Part shown: piece by piece, positions 13,228 through 26,280 of the stretch | Position numbering within the stretch: the stretch's first letter is position 1 | Layout of the letters: each line of letters begins with the position of its first letter | Assembly: GCF_004193775.1 (NCBI RefSeq) | Contig: NC_041005.1 | Coordinates: 5,458,501 to 5,522,500 of the forward strand | DNA: 64,000 nt | Direction: 5' to 3' | DNA from: Glycine soja | Lineage: Eukaryota > Streptophyta > Magnoliopsida > Fabales > Fabaceae | Notes under the pieces: model-generated | Told to the model about the DNA's origin: nothing | The model's database searches: none | Seen by the model: only the letters and a program-made list of their open reading frames with translations | Translations under genes and position numbers: made by a program

Positions 13228-14130
13228 TCTTCAATCTGATGTTGTAACATATATAAAATAATTCAGCAAAATGAAGAAAGCGCAACACAAAATAATAGAA
13301 GAAAAATCCAATAAACCATCGTGAATAAAGGATGGCCAAGAACCCAAGTTATCACCAGAGCAAAAAGTAAAAAGTTGACGAAAAAGTACTAAATACCCAA
13401 ATTCATCCCTGATAATTTTAGGTTGAGAGAGGTTAATCCTTAAAGATATTAAAAGGGGTGAAACAGGTCAATCCATGAAAAATGTAAAATATAAAAAACC
13501 TACATTAATCCCTAAATATCACAAACACTGGGCATATATATCCTTTCCCATTTCAGCAGAACAAAACAGATACGACATACATTTGTGATTCTAGGGATTA
13601 AAATAAAAAATTTATAGTCTTAAGGACGAATATATTTTCCTCTAATTTTTTCAGGAATCAAACTGAGTCATTACTCAAAATAATATAACTTAGTATTCTT
13701 TTGGATCATTTCCCTTTACTTAACCTCAAAGTTTCAATCTTGCAGCAACTAATGCCCGAGTCAATCTCTCAAAAGCTCAACTTCCAAAACATAACTTTAA
13801 CATAAAAATAGAAACTTAACGGTTCAGTCACTGACACACGCCCAAGCATGATAACCCATGCAACTAGTTTTCTGCTTCTCAGAACTAAAGAACAATAATA
13901 CAAAAAGCATGTGAATAATAAAAAAAAAACATGATAATCAGAAGCAATAAAGAGTACCAAATTCACTGTGCACGTACTCAGAAGAAGAAAGAATGATCTT
14001 TGGCGTGAGCACTGAGAAACCAACGGCTTGGTGAGCAGAGAAAATTGCTAAGTTTATACAAATTCAAACAAATTGAGAAGAACAGAAACCTGAACAACCT
14101 AAAACTAAGGTCGTGGACTTGTTTATTTAT
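13228..14130 (-). other. Probable 5' UTR and promoter region of the kinase gene
   Basis: A good splice acceptor (CAACATCAG, then ATTGAAGAATGG) lies 11 bp upstream of the kinase start codon. This suggests a 5' UTR intron whose first exon would be in the 13.98-14.1 kb pyrimidine-rich stretch (minus strand). I could not fix the donor. The open frame at 13769-14023 (-) overlaps this region and has no family motif. Confidence 0.4.
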
Positions 14131-15333
14131 TTAGATGAAAATAATAATAATACTAGCAAAGGGCAGGAATGGCATTTCAAATGGTGAAGACGTGATGTGA
14201 TGAATTATTTGTTGTCGTCGTCGTCCATTGATATTTGATATAGTAAATATGAAAGGGCACTGTGATTCTTTTTAATAAATAAATTTGTTGATTTTGATAA
14301 TAAATATTTTAAAAATTATATTTATTGTAATTTTAATTAATTGGCAGTGTAACTTTTTAAAATTTATATTATTTTTTAGGCAACAAAAATTTAGAAGGAA
14401 ATAATAACGTTCTGGTCTAAGATAGAAATATTTTTTAAAGTCAAAGAATACTAAAAAAAAAAATACTTATATTTTTTTCATTTCAAACGAATAATTGAGG
14501 ATTCGAATTTGTGACCTTCGTCATATGCGAGAGAGACTCTGTCTTGCTTTATTCGACCAACCTTCGCAATTTTTTATAATGAAATTATTTGATATGAATA
14601 ATTATCCCTATAGTATGAGTTTAATGTCATGTTAATTCCTACGTGTTAGGCTTCCAAGTCGCGGTTTTTGATAAAATAAAACAGGGAAAGAGAATCAAAC
14701 AAATGGAGGAAAAATAAAGGCCGAAAACTACAAGAAATTGAACCAAGGTTGGAATACGTAGTTGTCACCATTAGTATATTACGATGCTTCGTGGTTGTAC
14801 TCTAGGCAGGTAATTAAGTATGTCTTGTATGAATGAACTCCGAGACTGTGTGATGTATTTTCTAATTTTTACTGTGGATGGGTAACTGGGTACATGTATA
14901 AAAGGATCTTATTAATTTAACGGGCTATATTAATGGTTTATTTTTTGTTTGATCCGTAAAAATTAAAGATAATATTAAAAATTTCATAATAACTCATATT
15001 TTTCCAATTAATTGACCTAGACTTCTAATGATTTATTTGATACTAATAATTTGAACTTTATGTATGGCCAATTATTCTTAGTTTAATGCATAAATTCAAG
15101 TTAAGTACCCAATCTATAATTCCTTGAGACCCCATGTTGAAGGTGGATGAATATGGACGATTAGATATCAATGTTGATACTACCAAGTTACGTTAGATAT
15201 AATACGACATTTTGTTTACCTTTTTAAAGTTATAGGTCTCACTCAATTTTTAAAATTTTCTACACTATTCCTATTTTGTCAAACAACAAAAATTCATTAT
15301 CTTCCCTCTTTTGTCGCCACTCTTTCTTTTTTT
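14131..15333. other. Intergenic, nothing recognised
   Basis: AT-rich DNA without supported open frames, RNA genes or clear repeat borders. Confidence 0.5.
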
Positions 15334-15730
15334 ACTTAATTATCAATTTATTCTTTAAATTATTTTAAATAATTCAATTTAGTTCTCAAATTTTTAAAAG
15401 GTTTAGTTTAATTCTGAAGTTTTTAAAAATAAATCAGTTTAGTTCTCAAATTTTTTAAATATTCAATTTGGTAGTTAAATTCTTAAAAATGAATAAATCT
15501 GGTCCTTAGATTTGTAATAACTTGAGAACCAAATTAAAATATTTAAAATAATTTGGGGGACCAAATTGATTTCCTTTTAAAAATTTGAGAAACAAATTGA
15601 ACTTTTAAAAAATTTGGAGACCAATTTGATTTATTTTTAAGAACTTGATGACCAAATTAAACCTTTTAAAAATTTAAGAGTCAAATTGAACTATTTAAAA
15701 TAATTTGAAGATCAAATTGACAATTAAGCC
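15334..15730. mobile_element. Long foldback element (about 400 bp)
   Basis: The left arm starts CTTAATTATCAATTTATTC and the right arm, reverse-complemented, starts CTTAATTGTCAATTTGATC. The arms stay alignable for about 180 bp. Within each arm a roughly 45-bp unit recurs (variants of CAATTTGGTCTCCAAATTTT), so the element is both palindromic and internally repeated. It has no coding capacity. The flanks TTCTTTTTTT and TTCCTTTTTT may be a degenerate target duplication. Confidence 0.75.
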
Positions 15731-15984
15731 TTCCTTTTTTGCAACATTTCATTGCTAACAAACATATGCTTAGATATTTTTTTTAAAAAAATCCATTATT
15801 TTAGTTACATTTATTAGTTTTCAATTTTGTTCATGTTGTGTGTTAATAATTTCATATCCTTTGTTATTATTTATAAGATCCAAGTTAAAAGGGATGTTTG
15901 TTTCTTTTTTGCTATCCTCAACAAAATTAGGTAAAAAGTTATCTAGAAGCTAAACAATTAATTGCTAGTTGAAAGTTAAAGGTC

Positions 15985-16615
15985 ATGTTCTATAAGACTA
16001 GCTGAAAAACTAACTATTAGAGTAACTGAAAAGTATAAAATGATAGAAAAATAATAAAATCATGATTTATTTAAAAAAAGATAATTAAAAAATTGAATAA
16101 ATATATTGAGGATAAAAATGAAATAAAATATAAAAAGTTATATACTAGAAGCTAGCATTTTAAAAAACACAAAAGGTGTTAAAGGTTATTAAAAACCTTG
16201 TTTATTGAACCGTTAAAAAAACTTTTCAACTAGTAAAAAAACTAAAAGTTACCTAAAATGTTTTACCAAACATATTTAAAATATGGTAGCTAGACACTGA
16301 AAAAACTAACTCATTAAATTATAAGTGTTTGGTAAAACTAAGTCTTGAATAGCTGAAGAGTGTAAAATAATAGAAAAAATAATAAAATCATAATTTATTT
16401 AAAAAGAATAACTAAAAAATTGAATAAATATATTGGTGATAAAATGAAAAAAATATAAAAAGTTAGTAGTGAGCGTTTTAAAAAACACTAATTTAAATAG
16501 CGAACGTTAGAAATTATTAAAAAAAGTTTGTTTAGAGAACAATTAAACAAATTTTTTATCTAATAAAAAAAGCTATAAGCTAACTAAAATATTTTTGTCA
16601 AATATAACCTTTACA
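15985..16615. repeat. Diverged direct duplication of about 300 bp
   Basis: Copy 1 (about 15985-16285) and copy 2 (about 16320-16615) share ordered blocks: AAATAATAAAATCATGATTT, TTGAATAAATATATTG, ATATAAAAAGTTA, then a TTTTAAAAAACAC block and a tail of AAAAAAGCTATAAGCTAACT type. The copies differ by many substitutions and indels. Non-coding. Confidence 0.6.
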
Positions 16616-18051
16616 AGACTGAATTTATATTGTTTTTTTATTAATTATTTTTAGACTAAAATACTCTTAATTAATTTACTGATAAACATTTAAATAAAAG
16701 AGAGAGAAGAGTCCATATCAAAGAAAAAAAGAAAGAAAAGACTATTAATGACATGAATATTTTTTATAAAAAATGTATGAATTTAGGATAAATTTATTAA
16801 CTAAATGAATATTTTTTTAATCCTGAAAAATTAGGTAATTAAATCTTATAAAATAATAACTATAAGAGGATTATATTTTAAACTGTTCTCTGCGAAATTT
16901 AAAATAAAATAACATCGCAAAGCAGTGATCATAGATTAGTATGTTAAAGAGTCTACAACTACTAAACTTGGAACGCAATCTTTCATGCACATTAATAGGG
17001 CTTCAAAATTGAAGTACGCTCGCTATATCCAAAATAAGTTAAACATTTATTGGGCTTAAGCTCAATGAGTTCAGACGGAGAACTAGGAACGATTCCACTA
17101 AAGTCTTATTAGTGTGTTATATTTTCTCATTTCTCTCGTAATGTATGTAATGATTTCTCAAGGGATAGCCAAACACAATTTTTTACTGATATATATATTC
17201 TAGTTGATCATGAAGTCTTATTATGGAGCATTATTACGAGTGAAGCAGTTCTTTTGGAAATCAGGCGAGAAATTTTTAATATGTCACCTTTTTCCTGCTA
17301 TTTAAAGATTTCAGACTATACTGCACGGGATTTGAATCCTCTCCTGTAACCTATTGAAAAGATATAGGGTTTAAGGTGCATTAATTATATTTCACTTGTG
17401 TCTCTTTCTTCCCTCCCTCTACTCAAACATGACCATTTCCTGTTAAGAGAATCCAAATCCGTTTGCACAGCTATTACTTAACCTGGCCACTGATGAGAGA
17501 ATCAGAAAACCAAATGCTTTTGACTGCAGCTCTCATGGATTAAGCGATCCCTTAGGCCACATTGAATCTTCATATTAGTGATGCTTTGTTTGGAAACAAT
17601 GAAATTAACAAAACGGACTTACACAATACTTCCTAACGAGCCACTTAAAATTTACACATAAATTATACAAGAATCAGAGGTTCTGCAGAATCTGCCGCAG
17701 CCTTTCAGAAACACATGTCACATCTTTCATTCCTCGTCACATAATAAATACATCAACACATTCCAAACAAAAAATATAACTCATTATCTCCTGAACCTGT
17801 TCATGTTGCCTTGCTCTCAAAAAAATTACTACGTAAATAGCATATAACGAGAAGAGATGCACATAGCTGGGGTGGGGAATTTTCCTACGTTTTCTATATT
17901 CTTTAAGAAAAAAAACAATGGGAGCCCAATTCATAACCTGAATCTCTGATTTTACATTGAAAATTATTACGATTACACAATAGACACATCCAAAAGTAGA
18001 AACTGATCAATCCTTTGGTGAGGGGATTGAAATGAAAATTACATAGACATA
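16616..18051. other. Intergenic, 3' flank of the ATP synthase gene
   Basis: No gene is supported. The open frame at 17737-17934 (-) lies just downstream of the ATP synthase b' stop codon, in likely 3' UTR or flank, and has no recognisable motif. Confidence 0.5.
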
Positions 18052-18699
18052 TTAAGCAGTGGGAAGAACCTTATTAACAATCTCCTGGCTAAGAGCTGCA
18101 ATCTGGGAATCAAGGGACTTGATGGTTTCTTCCTTTTGATTCTCCAAGCTAGACAGAGCCTCCTGCAGCTCAGCCTCGACTTTCTTCCTCCCCTCAGCAA
18201 TCTTCTGCTCCACCTCAGCCTGCGTCTCCTTCTTCATGGTGTTCAGCGCCGCTGCAATCTCCGCTCGAGCAGCCGCCATGACAGCATTGGCCTTCTCCTC
18301 CAGCTGCTTCACCTCCTCCGACGTGTCCTTCACGCTGCTCAGCTTCTCCCTGATCGCCGCGTCCCTCTCGTCCATGAATTTCCCAAGTGGGGTGAACCAT
18401 ATCTTGTCCAAGGCAACCATCAGCAGCAGAAACTCCACCATTATTATGGGCAGGGTGAGGTTGAAGTCAAAGAGTGCTGCTTTCTCAAATTCTTCTGCTA
18501 GGGAGGGTCTGGCCAAGACCAGTGGTGCTATCCCTCCCAGGAGGGACAGCATCTGGGGCTTTGAAATTGGGAGTTTCAGTTTCAAGGTTGGGGCTTTGGG
18601 GAGTGAAATTTGGAGAATGGGGAGTTTTGGTGTGGGGGAACGGGAACTGGTGCAGACTGGAACCAGAGGTTTTGTGGAAGCCATAATCATGTTTGCCAT
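18052..18699 (-). CDS. ATPG: ATP synthase subunit b', chloroplastic (CF0-II)
   Basis: A single uninterrupted frame of 215 aa. I start it at the ATG at 18699, because the frame upstream of it has only a GTG. Residues 1 to about 68 look like a chloroplast transit peptide plus a thylakoid-transfer part ending in ARPSLA before [11 protein letters not shown]. One membrane helix (about 80-100, [20 protein letters not shown]) is followed by the conserved [20 protein letters not shown] and a long charged amphipathic coiled coil to the C terminus. This is the peripheral-stalk b' subunit that ties CF0 to CF1 in the thylakoid membrane. The nuclear copy in Arabidopsis is PDE334 (AT4G32260, from memory). 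Length and lack of introns fit the family. Confidence 0.95.
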   Translation of the reverse strand: MANMIMASTKPLVPVCTSSRSPTPKLPILQISLPKAPTLKLKLPISKPQMLSLLGGIAPLVLARPSLAEEFEKAALFDFNLTLPIIMVEFLLLMVALDKIWFTPLGKFMDERDAAIREKLSSVKDTSEEVKQLEEKANAVMAAARAEIAAALNTMKKETQAEVEQKIAEGRKKVEAELQEALSSLENQKEETIKSLDSQIAALSQEIVNKVLPTA

Positions 18700-18705
18700 G
18701 GTCAC

Positions 18706-19454
18706 CGCTTTTGTGATTAGGATGTGTTTGCGTCTAAGATCAGTCTGAGAGGATTGGATGGAAGAGAAGAAGAGGATTTGAGAGCTAGACTATCTAAATT
18801 CTTTGCCACACAAATTGATGAGGTTGTGTGGCAGTGGCTGCCTAATGGAATCTGGAAGTTTGACACTTTACAAACAACTTGGAATGCTCCATTTCTAAAT
18901 GGATCAGGCCTGGGCCCAGTTGTTGTCTACCCACTAAAACCTCCCCAGGCCCAAATGTATACAAATAAGACAAGACAAGAATGTGGACTGAATATTTTTT
19001 TTTTTTTTTTAAAAAAGCGTAGCATTACAATCAAATATTTACAAGCACTAAGTGTACAAGAATATCACGACCAAAATCAAAACTGCAATTGAGTTTAACA
19101 AAACTACAATTAAATTGGGTGATAAAAGCGGGGTGGGGAAAGTATCCTCAGTAAACCAACTGAAAAAGCATTCCGTTGCAGGTATGTTGAGACCCAAATT
19201 GCAGCAACTATGTAACATAAAAGCATGCCATGGCTGATAGACTTTGCATGATGAACTCAACCACAATTCCCAAGGCATCGTTCTGTGCAGGGACATGAAG
19301 AAACTCCAACTACAATATGGTACAAGCCACAGTGTTTCGGTCCAGCAAAGTTATTATTGTCTCTATCTCTAAAGACAATAAAAGAACCAAAAGCACGTAC
19401 GGTTGAAAAACTCTTTACAGTGTATAAGGACAAGAGGTTAAAATGAAAATTCTA
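18706..19454. other. Intergenic between ATP synthase b' and the ubiquitin-like gene
   Basis: This holds the short promoter/5' leader of the ATP synthase gene (right of 18700) and the probable 3' UTR of the ubiquitin-like gene (left of 19455). The plus-strand frame at 18724-19092 has no family motif and is treated as chance. Confidence 0.45.
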
Positions 19455-21331
19455 TCAATATTCTCTCCATGTGGGTCTCCGAGAGTAATGCTGCCTTCTG
19501 CAATAGCGTAAAATTCTTGTAATTTTTCTAAAATTGCTCACTATACATCTAAGCATCATTGAGCAGCAAATCCTGCCCTCAATTCTAGCTCTGCTCACAA
19601 CTGCCAGCCGGCTGTGTGAGAACAACCCTCCCAAAAAGCCAGGTAAGCTTAGCTTTCCTCCATTTTCTTCTGCATTATTGCAATTCCGGATCTTCGCATT
19701 CTCTATGACTATATCATGCAAACCAATGTCGTTGTCATCGTTATGTTCTTTCTGTTGATATCTATTGACTTTTGACGATGACCTGCACCTCCATTTATAT
19801 CATCCAGGTAGTGTAAGGACTTGTTTGAGAATATTATAGCAACGTGCATGAAATTCAACTAGAGGAAATTCCCAATATTGCCCATTTTGGTGTTTCCACA
19901 CCCATTCAAAGAAAATCATTAAGTTCTAATAAAATAGTCACGATGGTAATTTTCTACGCTGGTCATATATTTAAGACCTCTCCAGCGCTGTGGTGTCTTT
20001 TTATGATTTTTAGTTTTATACATACCTTTAAGAAAACAACACACGATACAAGTACGCAACATCTACTTATGTAAATAGGCATGCAACTGAAAAGGTAAAA
20101 GTAAAACAGATTGTGTATTATTTTTTAAGTGAATTTCAAAACATATATAATTAAAAATGAGATAAAAATCATAAAGTAGATACAGCTGATAGAGCTGATT
20201 CTCTACAATGCCAGTATAAAGACCAAAGATCATCTAATGCAACAAACATGGTAAACAGAATGCAGGTAACCAGAATATTTGCATGGTTATATTGAAAACT
20301 CGGTACCTCCTGTGTTGTTTCAAATTGACAGCTTGTTTCTTGGACTGCTTTCCCTCGAAACTGCAAGTGTCAGATACATGGTGCACGAAATGAAGCTGAA
20401 AAGGCCAAAACAAAAATAATTACCATGACTTAAGAGTCATGAGACCAACATTTTATAAGAATGAAACTAGGGCTAAAGTAATAACGAACAAGTTGAGACT
20501 TAATATTACTTAGTTTGTACTGTAGCCACATCAAACAAAGTCACACGAATCATATAATCATAATCTGAGTAAATTAAGCACTACAGGGAGATCAAGCTAG
20601 CACTTGAATAAATCCGACACAAACCTGGTCACCATCCTCGATGCCAAAATCTCTAATATAATCCGATTCCGAGACTAATTTCTGTCCTTGATAGCTTAAG
20701 CAGAATTGTCGCCAGACAAGTGGCCTTCATAAACAAACGAATTATAATTACTAAATAACTCAGGCAGATAGCAGATTATGATAATTAAGTAAATAGAAAC
20801 TGCAGAATTTTAAAAATAAAGTAAAATAATAATAATAATAATGATAATAATAATAATAAATCACGTTCCCCTGTTATACCTATAATCAAAACCTAGAAGC
20901 TTTCCAAAATCAAATTAGAGAAATTACATATTCAGAAACATACGTAACGAAATTTAATTAATTAATAATAAACAGACCATAATATTTTTCCCGGTCCCTT
21001 CTGAGGCACGCGACAGAAAACTGCCTCCACCGCTTGCTTAAGTTCTGCAACAGTTGCTGCATTTGCAACTTCAACATCTGCCAACAAAGTCATGCATCGA
21101 TAAATGCAATATCCAGAAACGTTTCTTGATCACAAAGGAAAAGAAGAAAGAAAGAAAGAAAGAGAAGCAAGTTATAATATTACGGAAGGAAGAGGCATCC
21201 AATTTGAGGATGGAGAGGATGAGCGTTTCGGAATGAAACCTATCGTTGAAAAAACTGGTATCTACGTAGTGCATGCTGAGAGATCGCTGAGGGATTTCGT
21301 GAGAAACAATCATCAACCTTCTCTCACCCAT
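19455..21331 (-). CDS. Ubiquitin-like protein with SNRNP25-type domain
   Basis: Five exons: 21331-21184, 21077-20978, 20724-20625, 20395-20307 and 19782-19455. All borders are GT/AG; the sum is 765 nt, giving 254 aa. Residues about 36-124 form a ubiquitin-like fold of the type found in the U11/U12 snRNP 25-kDa protein: LILSILKLDASSF, VANAATVAELKQAVE, then WPLVWRQFCLSYQGQKLV and RDFGIEDGDQLHFVHHV. After it come a basic stretch (QSKKQAVNLKQHRR), an acidic/Asn-rich linker and a C-terminal region with LSLPGFLGGLFSHSRLAVV and many Arg and Cys residues. The start is the first in-frame ATG; three very short upstream frames precede it. Arabidopsis AT4G32270 and AT5G25340 belong here (from memory). 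A role in minor-spliceosome function is only suggested by the domain name. Confidence 0.85.
20826..20860. repeat. (AAT)n microsatellite in an intron
   Basis: An imperfect AAT/GAT trinucleotide run lies between exons 2 and 3 of the ubiquitin-like gene. Such tracts are often length-variable. Confidence 0.85.
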
Positions 21332-22868
21332 AACAACGTAGCATCGATTCTCATCAATCAATCCATGGTGAGGATTAAAGGAATAAGAGAAAGAGATTGT
21401 TGAAGCGGAACCAAACGCAATGTGTGAATCGAGTTAGGTTTCCGCTGTGGTGGGGGAATGGTACGGGTTTTGCACACGCTGATGACGGTTACGTTACGCT
21501 CCGATAAATTTTTTTTTAACCGCCAACTATCTCAACGCCTCTTTCCCTTTCTTCAATATTATTTAGAAAATAATTTTTTTTTTGTTAAAGTAAAAAAAAA
21601 AACACATTTCTAATTTCTTAAGTATAAGCACATGCCGTAGAAATATTTATTATTATTATTTTAAAAAAAAACAGGTGGAAAAAATTGAAAATGAAGCAAT
21701 TAGGTAAAAATCAAATTGACCAAGAACATATTATGACGCAAATTTATTTGTTATGAAAAAAATTATATTATTACAACTATTATTTTAAGTTTATAGTAAG
21801 ATTATTTATTATTTCAATACAGTACAAGTTAATAAATCTGTCAAAATTTACTGTAATTTATCTTTTAAGGATGGTCGATGAATAAATCAAAATAGTAAAA
21901 AGTAACGAGTTTAATTTCTATGTATGGTTATGGTAAATGTTTACGCTCAACCAATAAAAAAATTATAATAGATATAAATTTTAAAGCAATTATAAGTCAA
22001 TAGATTTAATTTAAATTCATATAAATTATTTCGATCAAAAGGGATTTAACTTTTTAAATATTGCTTCCTAATTGCATTTTAAAATTCCGAAGTTTTTGGT
22101 CAATTTCCACGACTAGCCTATTAAATTTTAATTTTTTTTATAATTTCTTAACCTACATTTATGTTGTCAATCGCCCAACAATTGCAGACATTACAGCTAC
22201 TACGGTAAGCAATTTTTCGTGATTTTTCTTGTAGTTATTATTTTAAGCGTTAATAAAATGAGGAGAAAGGCTAAGAAAGAAGTAAGAACACTCCTCTAAA
22301 ATGAGATACATGGGGCATAAAATTGAGATGACCAAAGAGCAGTAGCATAAGTTCTATCTGGGTATATATCTGATCCTATAGTAGAACCTCAACCGTTTAG
22401 CTTACTCTCCCTTTATCACGTCTTCATACCTCCAAAGAACATAATGAACTGACACATGTAAGGTCCAGAAAGGGATATCTTTATCCTAAAATCGAACCTC
22501 AAAAACTGTTGAGTTTACCCTCTCCCTTCCCTTGTCACTCACGTCTTTAACCACCAAAAAGTAAAATGAATAAATACATGGAAACTCTAGAAACTTTCCT
22601 CCCCAAGACGGCGAGGGGGGTGCAATGAATTCATCAAATACACTAGGTGAACTCAATGCGAGATTAAAAGCAGGTTGAATATACTTTGCCATGAGATTGT
22701 CAAATTCTGACTCAGCAAAATCTCCTAATAAATTAGATTAGCTTGATCACATGTTTGACAGACGGTATGGTCAATTCGGATTCTTCTCCTTGATGAGTAG
22801 TGAAGTTCAGATGACCGAACTCATTGAAGCAAATGGTAGTCCCAAATAACCGCAGAAACTGGAGTGAG
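21332..22868. other. Intergenic between the ubiquitin-like gene and the transporter pseudogene
   Basis: Holds the 5' leader and promoter of the ubiquitin-like gene (21332 to about 21520), AT-rich DNA, and a diverged duplication of about 110 bp at 22371-22480 and 22481-22595 (shared blocks: ATCCTA, GAACCTCAA, ACTCTCCCTT, CACGTCTT). The frame at 22486-22692 (-) probably lies in the 3' region of the transporter locus and is not a recognised protein. Confidence 0.45.
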
Positions 22869-25128
22869 TTATCTGCCGATGAGCTTATAGTAGGCATATA
22901 AACCAGAGCCCACAAAACCCAGAAGTTGTCCTACTACATTCCACTAACCAAAACACAACACATTCTTCTATCAACAGGGAAAATAACCTCAAATGATAAA
23001 AGTCAGTAGGGACAAGAGTACTCACAAAATCAAATGGTAGCCCACCAAAAATTATCCAGCCAAAGCCAATAGTAAATAGATCCTAGACATTTAATCAGAA
23101 TATTTAGAGTCCATGCATAAAAATTAAGCACAACAAACAACCATCAATTATGGCAATGATCTAAAATGAATATAAAAGGGATAGTATATATGAGTTTACA
23201 TAGGACTCGACTGCAATATGTGGAAGGGATACCTTAATCCAATTAAAATCAACATATTGTGGTAAGTCTTAGACAGGTAGCATTTGGTAAACATATTAGA
23301 ACAGAAGTTACAAAATGGAACATAACCAATGAGTTCTATTCTAGCTTTGGTGAATTATAAAAATAGAACAAAACAAAATATTGTGTTGAGAAATGGTATA
23401 TTTTGGTTCTATAAAAAAGGGTGGAACCAAAGATAAAAATAAAATAAAATAAAATATTCTATTTCGTTTATCCACACACATCAAACACTATCTTAGCATT
23501 AATTCCTAACTAAAGGTTTCCAATGTCAATCAAAGATCATAATTATGCCTCATCAGAAACAACTAATCTGCACCAAGATACCAAGTTATATTTCCTTTTC
23601 CCCAATTTTTCATTCCTTCATGAATCAAATTCGACTGTAACTTTAGACCAGAAACATGATTTCCCAAGAGAATCAACAATTTCGCCTCATTTTTTCTCTT
23701 CCAAAAATGTTTACAAGTGAAACTGCTTCTATATTTAAAAGATTTAGCTCTTTTAAAGTGATGAAGGTGCCATTTAGAGAATAAAGTATACTTATAACCT
23801 TTGATTAAAAAACGAATAGTTAAGATTTTAACAAATAACGTTATAGATGGGCATGTTTTTATCACGATTTGAACCATTGATTTTTTAATTAACAGTTATA
23901 AACTTATAATTACACTTCATCCACTCTAGTGCATCTTCTTAATTTACAAGAGCCAAATTCATATTTAAATACCCCTCTCAATTCAGAGTGTACAGTTTGA
24001 AATTGCCTCATCCCCAAATTTACATGTCTGATTAGTTGAATGTACCCCTACCTCTCTCCCCCACCCTCTTAACATGAACCAATGTCCATAAACAAACTAA
24101 TAGTTATACTTGCTCTCTCTCTCTCTCTCTCCACACCAAATTGTACTAGCTTTCCCTAAATTCCAAGTTTTAATAGGCAACAAGAAGTTTACCAATGCAC
24201 CCCTGTTTCTACCCCAATATTGGTCAAATTTTGAATTAATAGAAAATATCCACTCTACCCACAGAGACCTTGCAAAAGTCAATGCAGTAATTAGCTATTA
24301 TGATAACACCATGAAAGAGAAGGCTTGTACATTATCAGTCCCAACCTGGAATAATAGGTGCATCACACATTTAAGACAAAACAACTAGCAAGTGAACAAA
24401 CCTTCAGATTACCACATTTTGTCTGTGTCAGCTGAATTGAGAGTAGTGTTCAGAAAAATATTGTAATTCAGGAAGAAAGCAAGGATGCAGGAAAAAAGCA
24501 AGACAACCTGCACCCCAAAAACACATAAAGATTACAACTTGTCAAAATATCAAAATCAAGAGAAATCTGGGTTTAAAACTTGATGCAGATTGCTATAAGC
24601 CATTTGGCAGTTGTTTCTCTATGAACTTAGATAATGGACCTTTAAATTGCTGGAAACATAATGTGCATGAAAAATGTGTATGCAAGTCTGCCCCATTAAA
24701 GAAAAATAAATAAAAAATAAAGTGTAAGACAAATATGGAAGCAGTGATGCTTTCCATTATACAAATAAAAAATAAAAATTAAGGGTAAAACCAAAATGAG
24801 TCATTCCCATTATAATAATTATAAGATAGATTATAGATAATATAATTTTTAACTAGTGTGAGACAGGATAGACCCTGCAAGATCAACAGATATGCTATGA
24901 AAACTGAAAGTTGAAATTTATTTGGATTTTACTTCTAAGAATGACAAAAAATAAAAATCAAATAAAACTAACTGGATTACTAAAAAATAATCATCAACCA
25001 AATCTGAACAAAACATTTAGTCTATGTTATATCATGGTATGAAATGCCCCCTACAATTTGGCCCATTTAGACTACGGTCAAAAGGTTAAAATGCGGCAAA
25101 ATGCCCCAGTAGTTTGTTAACATACTAA

Positions 25129-25300
25129 AAAAAAACTTCGTACCCCATTGTCCAGAGGCTCTTCGCTATGCGAAGGTATGGGGGAGGGATATTGTACGCA
25201 GCCTTACCCTTGCATATGCAAAGAGGCTGTTTCCGGATTCGAACCCATGACCAACAAGTCACCAAGGCACAACTTTACCACTGCACCAGGGCTCGCCCTC
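25129..25300 (-). mobile_element. Au-type SINE, tRNA-derived
   Basis: Read on the minus strand, a tRNA-like head has an A-box-like TGGTGCAGTGGTAAAGTTGT and a B-box GGTTCGAATCC. It is followed by GGAAACAGCCTCTTTGCATA, GGGTAAGGCTGCGTACAATA and CCTTCGCATAGCGAAGAGCC, hallmarks of Au SINEs, and ends in a T run. Perfect 16-bp target duplications TTTGTTAACATACTAA lie at 25113-25128 and 25301-25316. It sits in the intron between exons 7 and 8 of the transporter pseudogene. The perfect duplication suggests a fairly recent insertion. Confidence 0.92.
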
Positions 25301-26280
25301 TTTGTTAACATACTAACATCCCAAAATTTACATCGATATGTCAACTGAATAGACATGTGGAACATGTGATAGCAAGCAGGCTTGGCCTGTTTTCACTTTT
25401 TCCCATGTACTTTATTACATAAGCATATAACCCTCTTTCCATCAAAATGTGGCAGAAAATAGCTCAGGCTGACAAAGTGCAAAAGATGAGATTATATGAT
25501 TTATTCTAGACAGACTTTTAGAATCCTACTTAACTTTGAAGGATAGGAAGAAAAAGAAATCTTTTGGCAAGTAACTAAGGATCAAAACTGTCAACTAGTA
25601 AAAGGAGAAAGCCAAAGCATAACATACAATAAAACTAGGTGAAAGAAGGTAAGGAAAATTGAGTGTCATCTTCAAGTCACCCCGAACTAATGTCCAGAAA
25701 AGCAAAAAGGGCCCACATATGACACCTATAACATAATAGAAAAATTCTTTCAAATCACAATTAGATTAAAAAGAAAAACAAGCATGCTTTCTTTTACCAA
25801 GAAAAAAAAACAACTGATAGGCCATTTGATACAATCTATCAGCTTACCATTACACCACATAAGGCCAAAGCTATTAAGGCCACTAGTTTTGCCTGAAAAA
25901 AGACATAATGCCAAATAAGTAAGAAACTGCACTCCAACTACAATGAAAAAAGGTATAGAATTTCCACTGTGTCGGAATGAGAGAGACAAGGAATACGACC
26001 AACACGGGCTATGGTTGCAAGATATATAGCCGTGGTGATGTTTGACAGGAATACAGTGGCATAGCCATAGGCATCAAAGGATAAATCTCGTGCTCCCACA
26101 ACAAATGCACCGAAGACAATCAAGCTAACACTGATAACAACCTTACAAATTTCAGTTAAATGAAGGAATCAGGGAGATGTTCATTCAAAGAACAATTTGA
26201 ACTTTAACTTCATTCAGTCATAATGGAAGAAAGGGAGAGAAATAACAAAAAGAACAAAGAACCAGTTTTTTTTTTCTTTT

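Noticed and set aside
13769..14023. Minus-strand hydrophobic frame upstream of the kinase gene
   Set aside because: Overlaps the likely 5' UTR and intron of the kinase; Leu/Phe-rich translation comes from pyrimidine-rich DNA.
18700..18705. GTG start extending the ATP synthase b' protein
   Set aside because: Plant nuclear genes start at ATG; the first in-frame ATG is at 18699.
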